A stretch of DNA of 11,649 bases from UMGS1696 sp045643285 (GTDB lineage Bacteria; Bacillota; Clostridia; Oscillospirales; CAG-272). The stretch covers positions 1 to 11,649 of the forward strand of contig JAZUKN010000046.1 in assembly GCA_045643285.1 (NCBI GenBank). The letters run 5' to 3'. The notes beneath the pieces are model-generated. The model did no database searches, had not been told where the DNA came from, and worked only from the letters and a program-made list of their open reading frames with translations. Positions 1 to 7,595 of this stretch are shown here, piece by piece. Position 1 is the first letter of the stretch. Every line of letters begins with the position of its first letter. Both the position numbers and the translations under genes were made by a program.

Positions 1-250
1 TTTTTACTTCGTTTTCCTGTTCGAAGGTTTCTTTGGAAAAAGAGAGAAGCGTGCAGAAATCGGCGATGACGATGTGTTTCTCGTTTTCAGCGAAAAACCT
101 TGCCGCACCGGATTTTTCAAAAACTGTCTTTTTTAGTACCACGGCACCATCTACGATCTTGACTAAATCATTTCCGGAAAGGCAGTTGATCTCTCCGTTT
201 TGGATACCGAAGCCCAATACGATCCCACCGAGTTCAATAAAATCGATCAT
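1..250 (-). CDS. Unrecognised protein, N-terminal 83 residues (runs off the left edge)
   Basis: The frame is open from ATG at 250 to the window edge. A good Shine-Dalgarno sequence (GGAGGT, 256-261 on the complement) sits 5 bases before the start. The visible product begins MIDFIELGG and is rich in alternating hydrophobic and polar residues, as in beta strands, for example IVDGAVVLKKTVF and HIVIADFCTLLSF. There is no signal peptide, membrane segment or recognisable motif. It lies 122 bases downstream of the xylosidase gene on the same strand, so the two could be co-transcribed, although an inverted repeat stands between them. I cannot assign a family. Continuous frame, start codon and ribosome binding site make it likely to be real; the function is unknown. 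Confidence 0.6.
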   Translation of the reverse strand, partial: MIDFIELGGIVLGFGIQNGEINCLSGNDLVKIVDGAVVLKKTVFEKSGAARFFAENEKHIVIADFCTLLSFSKETFEQENEVK

Positions 251-309
251 TGTCTACCTCCGTTACGATTATGACTGCACCAACAAATAATTGAACGTAT
301 TCCACATGC

Positions 310-340
310 TGCACAAGTCTGCTTTTTACGGACTTGTGCA
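310..340. repeat. Perfect inverted repeat (hairpin) between the unknown gene and the xylosidase gene
   Basis: TGCACAAGTC (310-319) and GACTTGTGCA (331-340) are perfect complements around an 11-base centre; inner TG/CG pairs can extend the stem to about 12. It lies 32 bases past the stop of the minus-strand xylosidase gene. Neither strand has a U-run directly after the stem, so it is not a textbook intrinsic terminator. It could be a weak or factor-assisted terminator, an mRNA-stabilising 3' stem, or a processing site that uncouples the two genes. Confidence 0.55.
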
Positions 341-372
341 AAATGGCAGTCGTCTTTTCTCCCTTTTTCTCT

Positions 373-2223
373 TTATTCATTGAGTGTGGCCAAGACAATC
401 GAACCGTGCGTGTACCCTTTGGCAAACGGTCCGGCAGGCACTTGTCCGTTTGAACAGTTATCGAAGAAATCATGATCAAGCATCAGATCCGTTCCGTCTC
501 GGTTTTCGTAACGTGCGCCCGATTCAAAGGATGTTCCGAGCTGATTACTGTCAATGACGGAGCTCATCTGTTCTTCAAGGCATTCCGGTAAATGATAACT
601 AAGGATATATTGATTCTCTTTCATCTCGACCGTGCAAGTGGCAGTTTCGTTATGAATCATTGCGTCTGTTTCATGCGAGCAGGGAACTGCTCCGCCGAAA
701 TAGTGATTGCCGTGTATCCGACAACCGAGTGAATTTCCGAGGGCTCCGGTCGGTCTGTCATTTTTTGATGTGTCCGGTATATACGATTCATCGTTGTGAG
801 CATTATACGCCCGATTCCCGATACGATCGTCCTCTCCGTCACCTAAATAAACATTGTTGAAAATCTTATCGTCTCCGCCGTAGATTATAATTGAGCCGAG
901 TATTGCCGTTTCATGCGGAAAATGATACATGGTAAAACGGTTAGGCTCATCCCAGACATCGACACCGCCGGAAATCAGATTATGGACAAGCGCCGTTCCC
1001 TGCGAATTGTTGCTGAAAGATGTAGGAGAAAGGAGCAAATTATGGTCAATGAGTGTCGGGCCGTGACATACTTCAATAAAAATGTCCCGCGCCGCATTTC
1101 GGAAGAAGGCATTTTTCGTGACACGCATACCTTGTCCTTCCCAGTCGATCCAAAGTCCCATAGTGCAGTCGTGAATACAGTTGTGCGCGATCAACACATC
1201 AATTCCTGCGTGCAGCTTGATTCCTGCAACTTCAGCGCCGCCGAATTCACCGCGACAGTTGATATTGTAGATGTGGTTATCTTCAATAGTGGAATATATC
1301 CCACCCATACATCCGACTATTCCCGCCTGTCCGCAGTTATAGATCGTATTATGACGAACGGTGTGACTGCCGACATATTCACGCGACCAATCCCGATGCA
1401 GATTCGTAAAGACGACTTCCGTATAGGTCTGCGCTCCTCCTTTTTGAGGACTGCGCGTCCACTGATTATCCGTTTCTTCACGGCGTTTTCCGAGACTCAA
1501 ACCGACACATTTTGAATTGCGGATTGTACAATTCTCGATCACCCAGCCGCGGCTCCAATTAGGGCCTACAGCACCCGTCTGAAAAGCTGTCGGAGGAGCC
1601 CACTGTGTTGCAACATTTTCGACGGTGATTCCGTCAAGTGTGATATAGCTGATGTGTTCCTCTTTCGGGAAGAAACCGAAAGGACGGGCGCTCATTTCCA
1701 TAACGTGATCTCTCGGATCATCTGTCGGCAGATAAACCAGGAATGTAACGGTTTCGCCGTCAGACCGTGCAAACCAACTGTTTCGCGCCTGTCCGGTGAG
1801 TGAGTCGGAAGAAGCCGCTTCATAGAGTGCTTCGCCGTCCATGAATATTTCCCCTGTGTGATGAGTTTGTCCGCACGGATCGTACCAGTCTCCGTATATT
1901 ACGTCTTCAAACGGACAGTAATCGGCAAAAATGTCCCTTTTTACGCTTGCTTTATAAAGGTGTCCTCCGCAATTTTCCCAATTTGAGATCAATTCTGCGC
2001 CGCTGATAATGGGCTTTGTCCCCGGCATATTGCGGTAGGTGATACGTAAATTGTCATCAAGTCCGGATTTGTCAGGAGAAACCCATTCGCGGTATATACC
2101 CTCACCGATCCAGACAGTGTCTCCGGGTTCTGCGACTGCGGCAGCTTTTGAAATGGTATGAAACGGGTACTCTCTCGTACCGTTTTCCGACTTTATCGAT
2201 TTTTGACTGACGTAATAATCCAT
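373..2223 (-). CDS. Beta-xylosidase-like glycoside hydrolase, GH120 family, right-handed beta-helix
   Basis: 616 aa, close to the size I recall for XylC of Thermoanaerobacterium saccharolyticum, the GH120 type enzyme. GH120 enzymes release xylose from the ends of xylo-oligosaccharides. The N-terminus (GDTVWIGEGIYREWV, 35-48) is the usual opening of parallel beta-helix sugar enzymes. Segments resembling recalled XylC include WAPPTA near 208-213, GPNWSRGWVIE 220-230, AGIKLHAGIDV 333-343, GLWIDWEGQG 356-365 and IFIEVCHGP 381-389. By that resemblance I place the catalytic nucleophile at Asp360 and the acid/base at Glu384. There is no signal peptide, so it should act in the cytoplasm on imported oligosaccharides. 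The start has GGGAG 9 bases upstream. No transporter or other xylan gene is visible, so the substrate rests on family resemblance; beta-xylosidase is likely but other pentosides are possible. Confidence 0.88.
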   Translation of the reverse strand: MDYYVSQKSIKSENGTREYPFHTISKAAAVAEPGDTVWIGEGIYREWVSPDKSGLDDNLRITYRNMPGTKPIISGAELISNWENCGGHLYKASVKRDIFADYCPFEDVIYGDWYDPCGQTHHTGEIFMDGEALYEAASSDSLTGQARNSWFARSDGETVTFLVYLPTDDPRDHVMEMSARPFGFFPKEEHISYITLDGITVENVATQWAPPTAFQTGAVGPNWSRGWVIENCTIRNSKCVGLSLGKRREETDNQWTRSPQKGGAQTYTEVVFTNLHRDWSREYVGSHTVRHNTIYNCGQAGIVGCMGGIYSTIEDNHIYNINCRGEFGGAEVAGIKLHAGIDVLIAHNCIHDCTMGLWIDWEGQGMRVTKNAFFRNAARDIFIEVCHGPTLIDHNLLLSPTSFSNNSQGTALVHNLISGGVDVWDEPNRFTMYHFPHETAILGSIIIYGGDDKIFNNVYLGDGEDDRIGNRAYNAHNDESYIPDTSKNDRPTGALGNSLGCRIHGNHYFGGAVPCSHETDAMIHNETATCTVEMKENQYILSYHLPECLEEQMSSVIDSNQLGTSFESGARYENRDGTDLMLDHDFFDNCSNGQVPAGPFAKGYTHGSIVLATLNE

Positions 2224-2257
2224 GATCTTATTCTCCCGACAGAATATGAACCCATTC

Positions 2258-2304
2258 CCGTAAAAAAGCAGAATTATCTGTAAAACAATAAAGCGCTTTT
2301 ACGG
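2258..2304. promoter_or_regulatory. Palindromes in the GH120 leader, including a LacI/CcpA-like core
   Basis: AAAGCGCTTT (2290-2299) is a perfect 10-bp palindrome centred on CG, as in LacI-family operators and catabolite-repression (cre) sites, and lies about 17-26 bases after the predicted start point. It lacks the outer TG/CA of a good cre site. A wider inverted repeat, CCGTAAAA (2258-2265) with TTTTACGG (2297-2304), could fold in the mRNA. Catabolite or sugar-specific repression is a reasonable inference, not proven. Confidence 0.4.
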
Positions 2305-2322
2305 AAATGATCACATAAAATC

Positions 2323-2351
2323 ATTGTAGCATTGACTGTATACCATGTCAA
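2323..2351 (-). promoter_or_regulatory. Consensus SigA promoter of the GH120 gene
   Basis: On the complement, the -35 is TTGACA (2346-2351) and the -10 is TACAAT (2323-2328), with exactly 17 bases between. The predicted transcript starts near 2316 and has a leader of about 90 bases. A promoter this strong surrounded by palindromes suggests a gene that is normally repressed. Confidence 0.85.
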
Positions 2352-2368
2352 GACTGATTTTCAGTCAA
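2332..2368. promoter_or_regulatory. Candidate operator cluster over the -35 and spacer of the GH120 promoter
   Basis: Several nested inverted repeats built from TTGAC/GTCAA half-sites lie here: TTGACTG (2332-2338) pairs with CAGTCAA (2362-2368), TTGAC (2332-2336) with GTCAA (2347-2351), and GACTGA (2352-2357) with TCAGTC (2361-2366) around TTT. They span the -35 element and its upstream edge, where a bound protein would block or, less likely, recruit polymerase. The regulator is not identifiable from the sequence. Confidence 0.5.
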
Positions 2369-2434
2369 ACGATGAGCAAAAAACATCAGTTATCACAAAA
2401 TGAGTAAGTTGGCATACAGTCGGCAATCACAGGA

Positions 2435-3187
2435 TTACTTTTTCCACCGTTTCAGCGTCGGGAACAGTTTTTCGCAGTATGCTTTCATTTCTTCGTTCGT
2501 CATGCCTGCCTGTGCGCCGAACTGACTGCACATTTCGATATATTCTTTCATCGAAACCTTGTCGGTAAATTCACCGTTAACATAGCAGTATTTGCAATAA
2601 TCCTCACTCAGCTTGCCGTCGGCGTTTGTGCCGAAAACATCTTCCGATTCCATCGGCATTCCGCAGCTCTGACAGATCTTCAGGTCACGATTTTTCTTTA
2701 TCGGCACCCAGATACCGCATTCATAATCCGGCGACTGCGGATTCCCGGCGGAGTAGATTTCAAGGGATGACGAGCCGATCTCATACATCGTTTTGATTTG
2801 CGGTGCCCATTCATTCCACACCTGCGTGTTGAGCGTCTGCAAAGATTCGGGTATCGGGCCTTTTGCCGAGAAAATCGCCCAGTCGCTTTCGGGGAAAGTG
2901 AAAAGTTCGAGTCCCTCCGGCACGTCGCCGCCCTTGTATAGTCCGGCGATCCAATATGCAAAGCCATTATCTCCGTCCGAGCAGATAGCGTACATACCGA
3001 TACCGTTTTCGAGGATCGCCGCTTCAACCGGTGTTTCCGGCTTCATTGTCTGCCAAAGGCGGGCATATTTTTCATTGTATTCCTTGTCCCAGAATTCCGG
3101 GCATTTCTTGTAACCCTCATCGGGTGCGATTTTGGTATGGAAACCGATAAAAGTCAGTTCGTTTTTGTGTTCGTAAGTTGTGTTCAT
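2435..3187 (-). CDS. GyrI-like effector-binding domain protein with C-terminal zinc ribbon
   Basis: 250 aa, soluble. Residues about 8-165 look like the AraC effector-binding/GyrI-like fold (SOUL-like small-molecule pocket): a family-type pattern with KGPIPESLQTLNTQVWNEW (109-127) and a closing YECGIWVPIK (155-164). Glu156 matches the conserved pocket acid. Residues about 171-205 form a short zinc ribbon, CQSC (172-175) and CKYC (198-201), preceding a helical tail; I compare it with the putative zinc ribbon Pfam family Zn_ribbon_2. There is no DNA-binding helix-turn-helix, so it is probably a ligand sensor, sequestering protein or partner rather than a repressor. AAGGAG precedes the start by 7 bases. 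It is the third gene after tetR and the small membrane gene, 29 bases after the latter. The ligand is unknown. Confidence 0.8.
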   Translation of the reverse strand: MNTTYEHKNELTFIGFHTKIAPDEGYKKCPEFWDKEYNEKYARLWQTMKPETPVEAAILENGIGMYAICSDGDNGFAYWIAGLYKGGDVPEGLELFTFPESDWAIFSAKGPIPESLQTLNTQVWNEWAPQIKTMYEIGSSSLEIYSAGNPQSPDYECGIWVPIKKNRDLKICQSCGMPMESEDVFGTNADGKLSEDYCKYCYVNGEFTDKVSMKEYIEMCSQFGAQAGMTNEEMKAYCEKLFPTLKRWKK

Positions 3188-3216
3188 TTTGTGTCTCCTT
3201 TTCCTTTCGATATTCC

Positions 3217-3342
3217 TTATTCTTTGTCATCGTTGTTCTTGTTTTTCTCTTTCACGGCATACAACGTGAAAAATACCGCGAGCGCCAATCCCATACATAT
3301 CCACGGCAATGCCGCAGAGAGAAAATCCATAACGTTTTTCAT
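3217..3342 (-). CDS. Small single-pass membrane protein (41 aa)
   Basis: A short frame reads MKNVMDFLSAALPWICMG and continues through a hydrophobic stretch to about residue 30 (VFFTLYAV), followed by a highly charged Lys/Asn/Asp tail ending KNNDDKE. This is the layout of a one-helix membrane protein with a cytoplasmic basic-acidic tail. It fits tightly between tetR (8-base gap) and the effector-binding gene (29-base gap), all on one strand, which supports translation. The Shine-Dalgarno is weak (GGAAGAGAG overlapping the tetR stop), so translation is probably coupled to tetR. A second in-frame ATG exists at codon 5. No family assignment; it may be a membrane anchor or modulator for the neighbouring protein. 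Confidence 0.6.
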   Translation of the reverse strand: MKNVMDFLSAALPWICMGLALAVFFTLYAVKEKNKNNDDKE

Positions 3343-3350
3343 GATTCTGT

Positions 3351-3944
3351 TTACTCTCTTCCGTACATCTTGATAAAATGCTTCACGAATGCTTCAATCT
3401 GCCGCATGATCTCCTGCTCTTTTTCGGGTTCACGGTCGCAATAGTGAATAAGCGCCGTGATCGGAGTAGTATAGCTGAGCGCGAGCATTTCCGGGTCATC
3501 TCTTTTCAAAATGCCGTTTTCTATCATTTCGGCAAAGATTTTCGTGTAGATCTCTTTCGTTCCACTCAGAAAGTGCAGAGTGGCAAGCTGCCGCGCCCTT
3601 TCGTCCCGGAACTGCTCTTTCAGCAAGAGTTGCCTTGTCAGGATCACCCGCTTGTCGTGCATGGTAAAATCAAGCATCCGCATGGTCATAGAAAACAGTT
3701 CGTCGCAGGACTTCGGTACAGGAGGCATTTTTTCAGGGGAGCCGAATCGGGAAACATAGTACGCCTCCATTCGGTCAATGACGGCGTTCCAGATGTCTTC
3801 TTTGCTTTCATAATGCCTGTATAGTGCGGATTTGCTGAGGCTCATCCCGGCGGCAAGATCACGCAGATTCGTTCCTTTGTATCCGTTTTCGGCAAAGCTG
3901 ATGAGTGCCGCATCCAGAATTTTTTCTTTCGTCGAGTTTTCCAT
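3351..3944 (-). CDS. TetR/AcrR-family transcriptional regulator
   Basis: 197 aa, normal for TetR proteins. The N-terminal DNA-binding domain is clear: MENSTKEKILDAALISFAEN leads into the helix-turn-helix GTNLRDLAAGMSLSKSALYRHYESKEDIW (24-52), including the typical LYRHYESKE recognition-helix end. The C-terminal ligand and dimer domain is divergent, as usual. The start at 3944 is preferred: GGAGG (3950-3954) lies 5 bases before it. The longer open frame starting at 3983 would begin about where transcription starts, next to the -10. It is first in a probable operon with the small membrane gene and the effector-binding gene, and probably represses itself through two operators around its promoter. 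The inducer is unknown; resistance or stress efflux control is common in the family but no pump is present here. Confidence 0.9.
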   Translation of the reverse strand: MENSTKEKILDAALISFAENGYKGTNLRDLAAGMSLSKSALYRHYESKEDIWNAVIDRMEAYYVSRFGSPEKMPPVPKSCDELFSMTMRMLDFTMHDKRVILTRQLLLKEQFRDERARQLATLHFLSGTKEIYTKIFAEMIENGILKRDDPEMLALSYTTPITALIHYCDREPEKEQEIMRQIEAFVKHFIKMYGRE

Positions 3945-3964
3945 AGCAACCTCCATATAATCAA

Positions 3965-4008
3965 TGTGACCGGTTGGACACATAATATTATAGCGACCAG
4001 GCGGTCAC
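3965..4008. promoter_or_regulatory. Two TetR-type operators around the tetR promoter
   Basis: Site A, TGTGACC-GGTT-GGACACA (3965-3982), covers the start point and early leader. Site B, GCGACC-AGGC-GGTCAC (3993-4008), fills the -35/-10 spacer. Both have the same GACC-N4-GG(T/A)C core, are imperfect palindromes, and are centred 27 bases apart. Two matching sites flanking one promoter, beside a tetR gene, strongly suggest autorepression. Confidence 0.72.
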
Positions 4009-4015
4009 ACGTCAA
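3987..4015 (-). promoter_or_regulatory. Promoter of the tetR operon
   Basis: On the complement, the -35 is TTGACG (4010-4015) and the -10 is a perfect TATAAT (3987-3992), with a 17-base spacer. The transcript should start near 3980, which rules out the upstream ATG at 3983 as the tetR start. Confidence 0.82.
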
Positions 4016-4155
4016 GGGATTTCACGAATTTGTTACAAACAGAACAGGAGACAGTGATTTCTCCCCGCGCCGTTCTTATGCGTTATTGTGCTGTTTTCGC
4101 GTAATGATGCCACCGCTTCGCGCGAGTTAAAAAACGACATTTTTCGCTCTCCCGC
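4016..4155. other. Spacer between the divergent tetR and feo promoters, no feature recognised
   Basis: Between the divergent tetR and feoA starts there are about 300 bases without a gene, filled at each end by promoters and operators. This middle part shows no convincing open frame with a ribosome binding site, no strong hairpin with a U-run and no recognisable riboswitch. I see nothing else in it. Confidence 0.5.
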
Positions 4156-4184
4156 TTGACAAATCTCCCGATTTGTGTTACAAT
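4156..4184 (+). promoter_or_regulatory. Consensus SigA promoter of the feo operon
   Basis: TTGACA (4156-4161) and TACAAT (4179-4184) are separated by exactly 17 bases. The predicted start is near 4191, giving a leader of about 60 bases before feoA. Confidence 0.87.
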
Positions 4185-4186
4185 AC

Positions 4187-4204
4187 AGTTAGCATAGGCT
4201 AACT
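4187..4204. promoter_or_regulatory. DtxR-family-like iron operator at the feo start site
   Basis: AGTTAGCATAGGCTAACT is an inverted repeat with perfect 7-bp arms around ATAG. It sits directly over the predicted transcription start, 2 bases after the -10. The TTAG...CTAA arms resemble the TTAGGTTAGGCTAACCTAA-type boxes bound by DtxR/IdeR metal repressors, and do not resemble a Fur box. Repression by an Fe(II)-loaded DtxR-type protein is the likely control; the regulator gene is not in the window. Confidence 0.75.
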
Positions 4205-4251
4205 CAAATCTGCATAAATTTGATAACACAGTACATTCTTGGAGAACTGCC

Positions 4252-4502
4252 ATGACTCTCGACGAACTGAAACCCGGGCAAAGCGGAACGATCACCTCCG
4301 TTGACGGAGAAAACGCGCTTCGCTGCCGTCTTCTCGATATGGGACTCATCCCAAAAACAAAGATTACGCTTGTAAAGGTCGCTCCCATGGGCGATCCTAT
4401 CGAAATACAGATCCGCGGCTACGAACTCACGCTCCGCACCGACGACGCCAAAAAAATCGGCATCGTACTGAGTGCGGCAAAAACGAAAGACGGGGTGACG
4501 GT

Positions 4503-4506
<4 letters not shown>
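4252..4506 (+). CDS. feoA: FeoA, ferrous iron transport accessory protein
   Basis: 84 aa, standard for the SH3-like FeoA domain that works with FeoB at the inner face of the membrane in Fe(II) uptake. Family features are an opening LKPGQSGTI, the central LLDMGLIPKTKITLVKVAPMG (27-47) and a closing IRGYELTLRTDDAKKI (54-69). GGAG lies 7 bases before the ATG. Its stop overlaps the feoB start (ATGA at 4503-4506), indicating translational coupling. Transcription is from the iron-regulated promoter directly upstream. Confidence 0.95.
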
Positions 4507-6490
<1,984 letters not shown>

Positions 6491-6494
<4 letters not shown>

Positions 6495-6649
6495 CCGCCG
6501 CCGATTACATAATCCTCGCAGTGATCGCCGCGCTGTTCACGTTCGCGTTCGTTTTCTGTATCAGAAAAAAACGCAGGGGCGGATGCGTCGGATGCAGCGG
6601 CAACTGCAGTGAGTGCGGACGAAAAAACGGTTCTTCCGACACTCTTTAG
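6491..6649 (+). CDS. FeoB-associated Cys-rich membrane protein
   Basis: 52 aa. One N-terminal transmembrane helix (about residues 5-24) is followed by a basic stop-transfer stretch RKKRR (25-29) and a cysteine cluster: Cys23, Cys32, Cys35, Cys39, Cys42 (CVGCSGNCSEC, 32-42). Size, layout and position directly after feoB match the FeoB-associated Cys-rich family found in Bacillota, thought to take the place of FeoC. The start overlaps the feoB stop (ATGA at 6491-6494), so it is translated in the same operon. The cysteines may bind Fe(II) or sense redox state; that is inference. A longer in-frame start at 6434 lies within feoB and is unlikely. Confidence 0.9.
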
Positions 6650-6681
6650 CTTTTCACACAAATTGTGAACGAAAAATTCGT

Positions 6682-6720
6682 AAAAAACGCAGAAAATATT
6701 TTTTTGCGTTTTTTATTATT
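6682..6720 (+). terminator. Intrinsic terminator of the feo operon
   Basis: AAAAAACGCA (6682-6691) pairs perfectly with TGCGTTTTTT (6705-6714). The A/T-rich loop can pair further (AAAA with TTTT), and the T-run continues into TTATTATT. It begins 33 bases after the last feo gene. The A-run on the other arm would also serve minus-strand transcripts. Confidence 0.85.
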
Positions 6721-6747
6721 GTCTCACCCGGTAATGGGTGATATAAT
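6719..6747 (+). promoter_or_regulatory. Promoter of nrdG with a palindrome filling the spacer
   Basis: TTGTCT (6719-6724, 4 of 6 consensus bases) and a perfect TATAAT (6742-6747) are 17 bases apart. The promoter starts in the tail of the feo terminator. TCACCC (6724-6729) and GGGTGA (6736-6741) form a perfect 6-bp inverted repeat exactly filling the -35/-10 gap, an ideal repressor position. It does not resemble an NrdR box. Confidence 0.65.
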
Positions 6748-6788
6748 ATTGAAGATATGTTCAAACAGCAATCGAAAGGATAACGGAT

Positions 6789-7481
6789 ATGAAATTTTAC
6801 GGACTGCAAAAAATGACGCTTCTCGACTTTCCCGGAAAGGTCGCCTGCACCGTCTTCACGGGCGGATGCAACTTCCGTTGTCCGTTCTGCCACAACGCAC
6901 TGCTCGTCACGGATATAGACGATTCCTCCACCTACGACGAAGAAGAGATCCTGTCGTTCCTCAAAACACGGCGCGGTCTTCTCGACGGCGTTTGCGTAAC
7001 GGGCGGAGAGCCGCTTCTTCATCCGTCGGTCGTGCCGTTCATCGAAAAAGTGAAAGCCCTCGGCTTTGCGGTCAAGCTCGACACGAACGGCTCGTTCCCG
7101 GACACGCTCGCCGATATAATCGACAGCGGTATCGTCGACAAGGTCGCCATGGACATAAAGAACAGCGCGGAAAAATACGGAAAGACAGTCGGAATCGAAA
7201 ACTTCGACATCACACCGATCGAAAAAAGCATCTCACTTCTTCTTGAGGGGCGCGTGCCGTATGAATTCCGCACAACGGTAGTGCGCGAGCTTCACGAAGT
7301 CTCCGACATCGAAAAAATCGCAAAACGCATCTCCGGCGCACGCGAATATTACCTCCAGAACTTCGTCGACAGCGGAAATCTGATCTCGTCCGGCATGAGC
7401 GCGCACTCCCCCGAAACGCTCGCCGAAATGAAAAAAATCGCCGATATGTACGTTTCTACAACAATGATACGCGGAATTTAG
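6789..7481 (+). CDS. nrdG: NrdG, radical-SAM activating enzyme of anaerobic ribonucleotide reductase
   Basis: 230 aa. It uses S-adenosylmethionine and a [4Fe-4S] cluster to place the glycyl radical on NrdD. The cluster motif is CNFRCPFC (Cys27, Cys31, Cys34), i.e. CxxxCxxC, followed by SAM-binding VTGGEPLLHPS (70-80) and VKLDTNGSFP (95-104). The opening MKFYGLQKMTLLDFPGKVAC and the length fit the longer NrdG2-type branch rather than the shorter E. coli NrdG. AAAGGA lies about 11 bases before the ATG. It stands just upstream of nrdD on the same strand but has its own promoter, and nrdD has another in the 114-base gap, so the two may be set separately as well as read through together. Confidence 0.92.
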   Translation: MKFYGLQKMTLLDFPGKVACTVFTGGCNFRCPFCHNALLVTDIDDSSTYDEEEILSFLKTRRGLLDGVCVTGGEPLLHPSVVPFIEKVKALGFAVKLDTNGSFPDTLADIIDSGIVDKVAMDIKNSAEKYGKTVGIENFDITPIEKSISLLLEGRVPYEFRTTVVRELHEVSDIEKIAKRISGAREYYLQNFVDSGNLISSGMSAHSPETLAEMKKIADMYVSTTMIRGI

Positions 7482-7494
7482 TCAAATCGACGAA

Positions 7495-7510
7495 ACACAA
7501 TATATTGTGG
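7495..7510. promoter_or_regulatory. NrdR box 1 upstream of nrdD
   Basis: ACACAATATATTGTGG matches the NrdR consensus ACACWATATATWGTGT at 15 of 16 positions. It lies just upstream of the -35. NrdR is the ATP/dATP-sensing zinc-finger repressor of bacterial nrd operons. Confidence 0.88.
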
Positions 7511-7518
7511 TACACCCC

Positions 7519-7547
7519 TTGACAAAACACACGATATATGGTATACT
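7519..7547 (+). promoter_or_regulatory. Promoter of nrdD-trxB
   Basis: TTGACA (7519-7524) and TATACT (7542-7547) are 17 bases apart. The NrdR box 2 covers the spacer and half of the -10. The leader to nrdD is about 40 bases and carries GAGAGG (7581-7586) as ribosome binding site. Confidence 0.85.
7529..7544. promoter_or_regulatory. NrdR box 2 overlapping the nrdD promoter
   Basis: ACACGATATATGGTAT matches the NrdR consensus at 13 of 16 positions, keeping the central ATATAT. It starts 34 bases after box 1, slightly more than the usual three helical turns. Tandem boxes are the standard NrdR arrangement; binding here would cover the -10. Confidence 0.8.
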
Positions 7548-7595
7548 CTGTCTTGCTGTGAAAAAACAAATAATGACACCGAGAGGAAAAAATCA

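Noticed and set aside
913..1515. A 200-codon plus-strand open frame opposite the GH120 gene
   Set aside because: It is antisense to a protein with clear family motifs and has no convincing ribosome binding site or recognisable domain.
3945..3983. A longer TetR start (MCPTGHIDYMEVA extension)
   Set aside because: The ATG at 3983 sits beside the -10 at about the predicted start of transcription, and the ATG at 3944 has a proper GGAGG.
4187..4204. A Fur box at feo
   Set aside because: The palindrome lacks the GATAAT/ATTATC hexamers of Fur sites and fits the TTAG...CTAA pattern of DtxR-type sites better.
6653..6669. TTCACA-N5-TGTGAA palindrome just after the FeoB-associated gene
   Set aside because: It is short, A/T-rich, lies after the operon and before the real terminator; it may be part of the 3' structure but there is no evidence of an operator.
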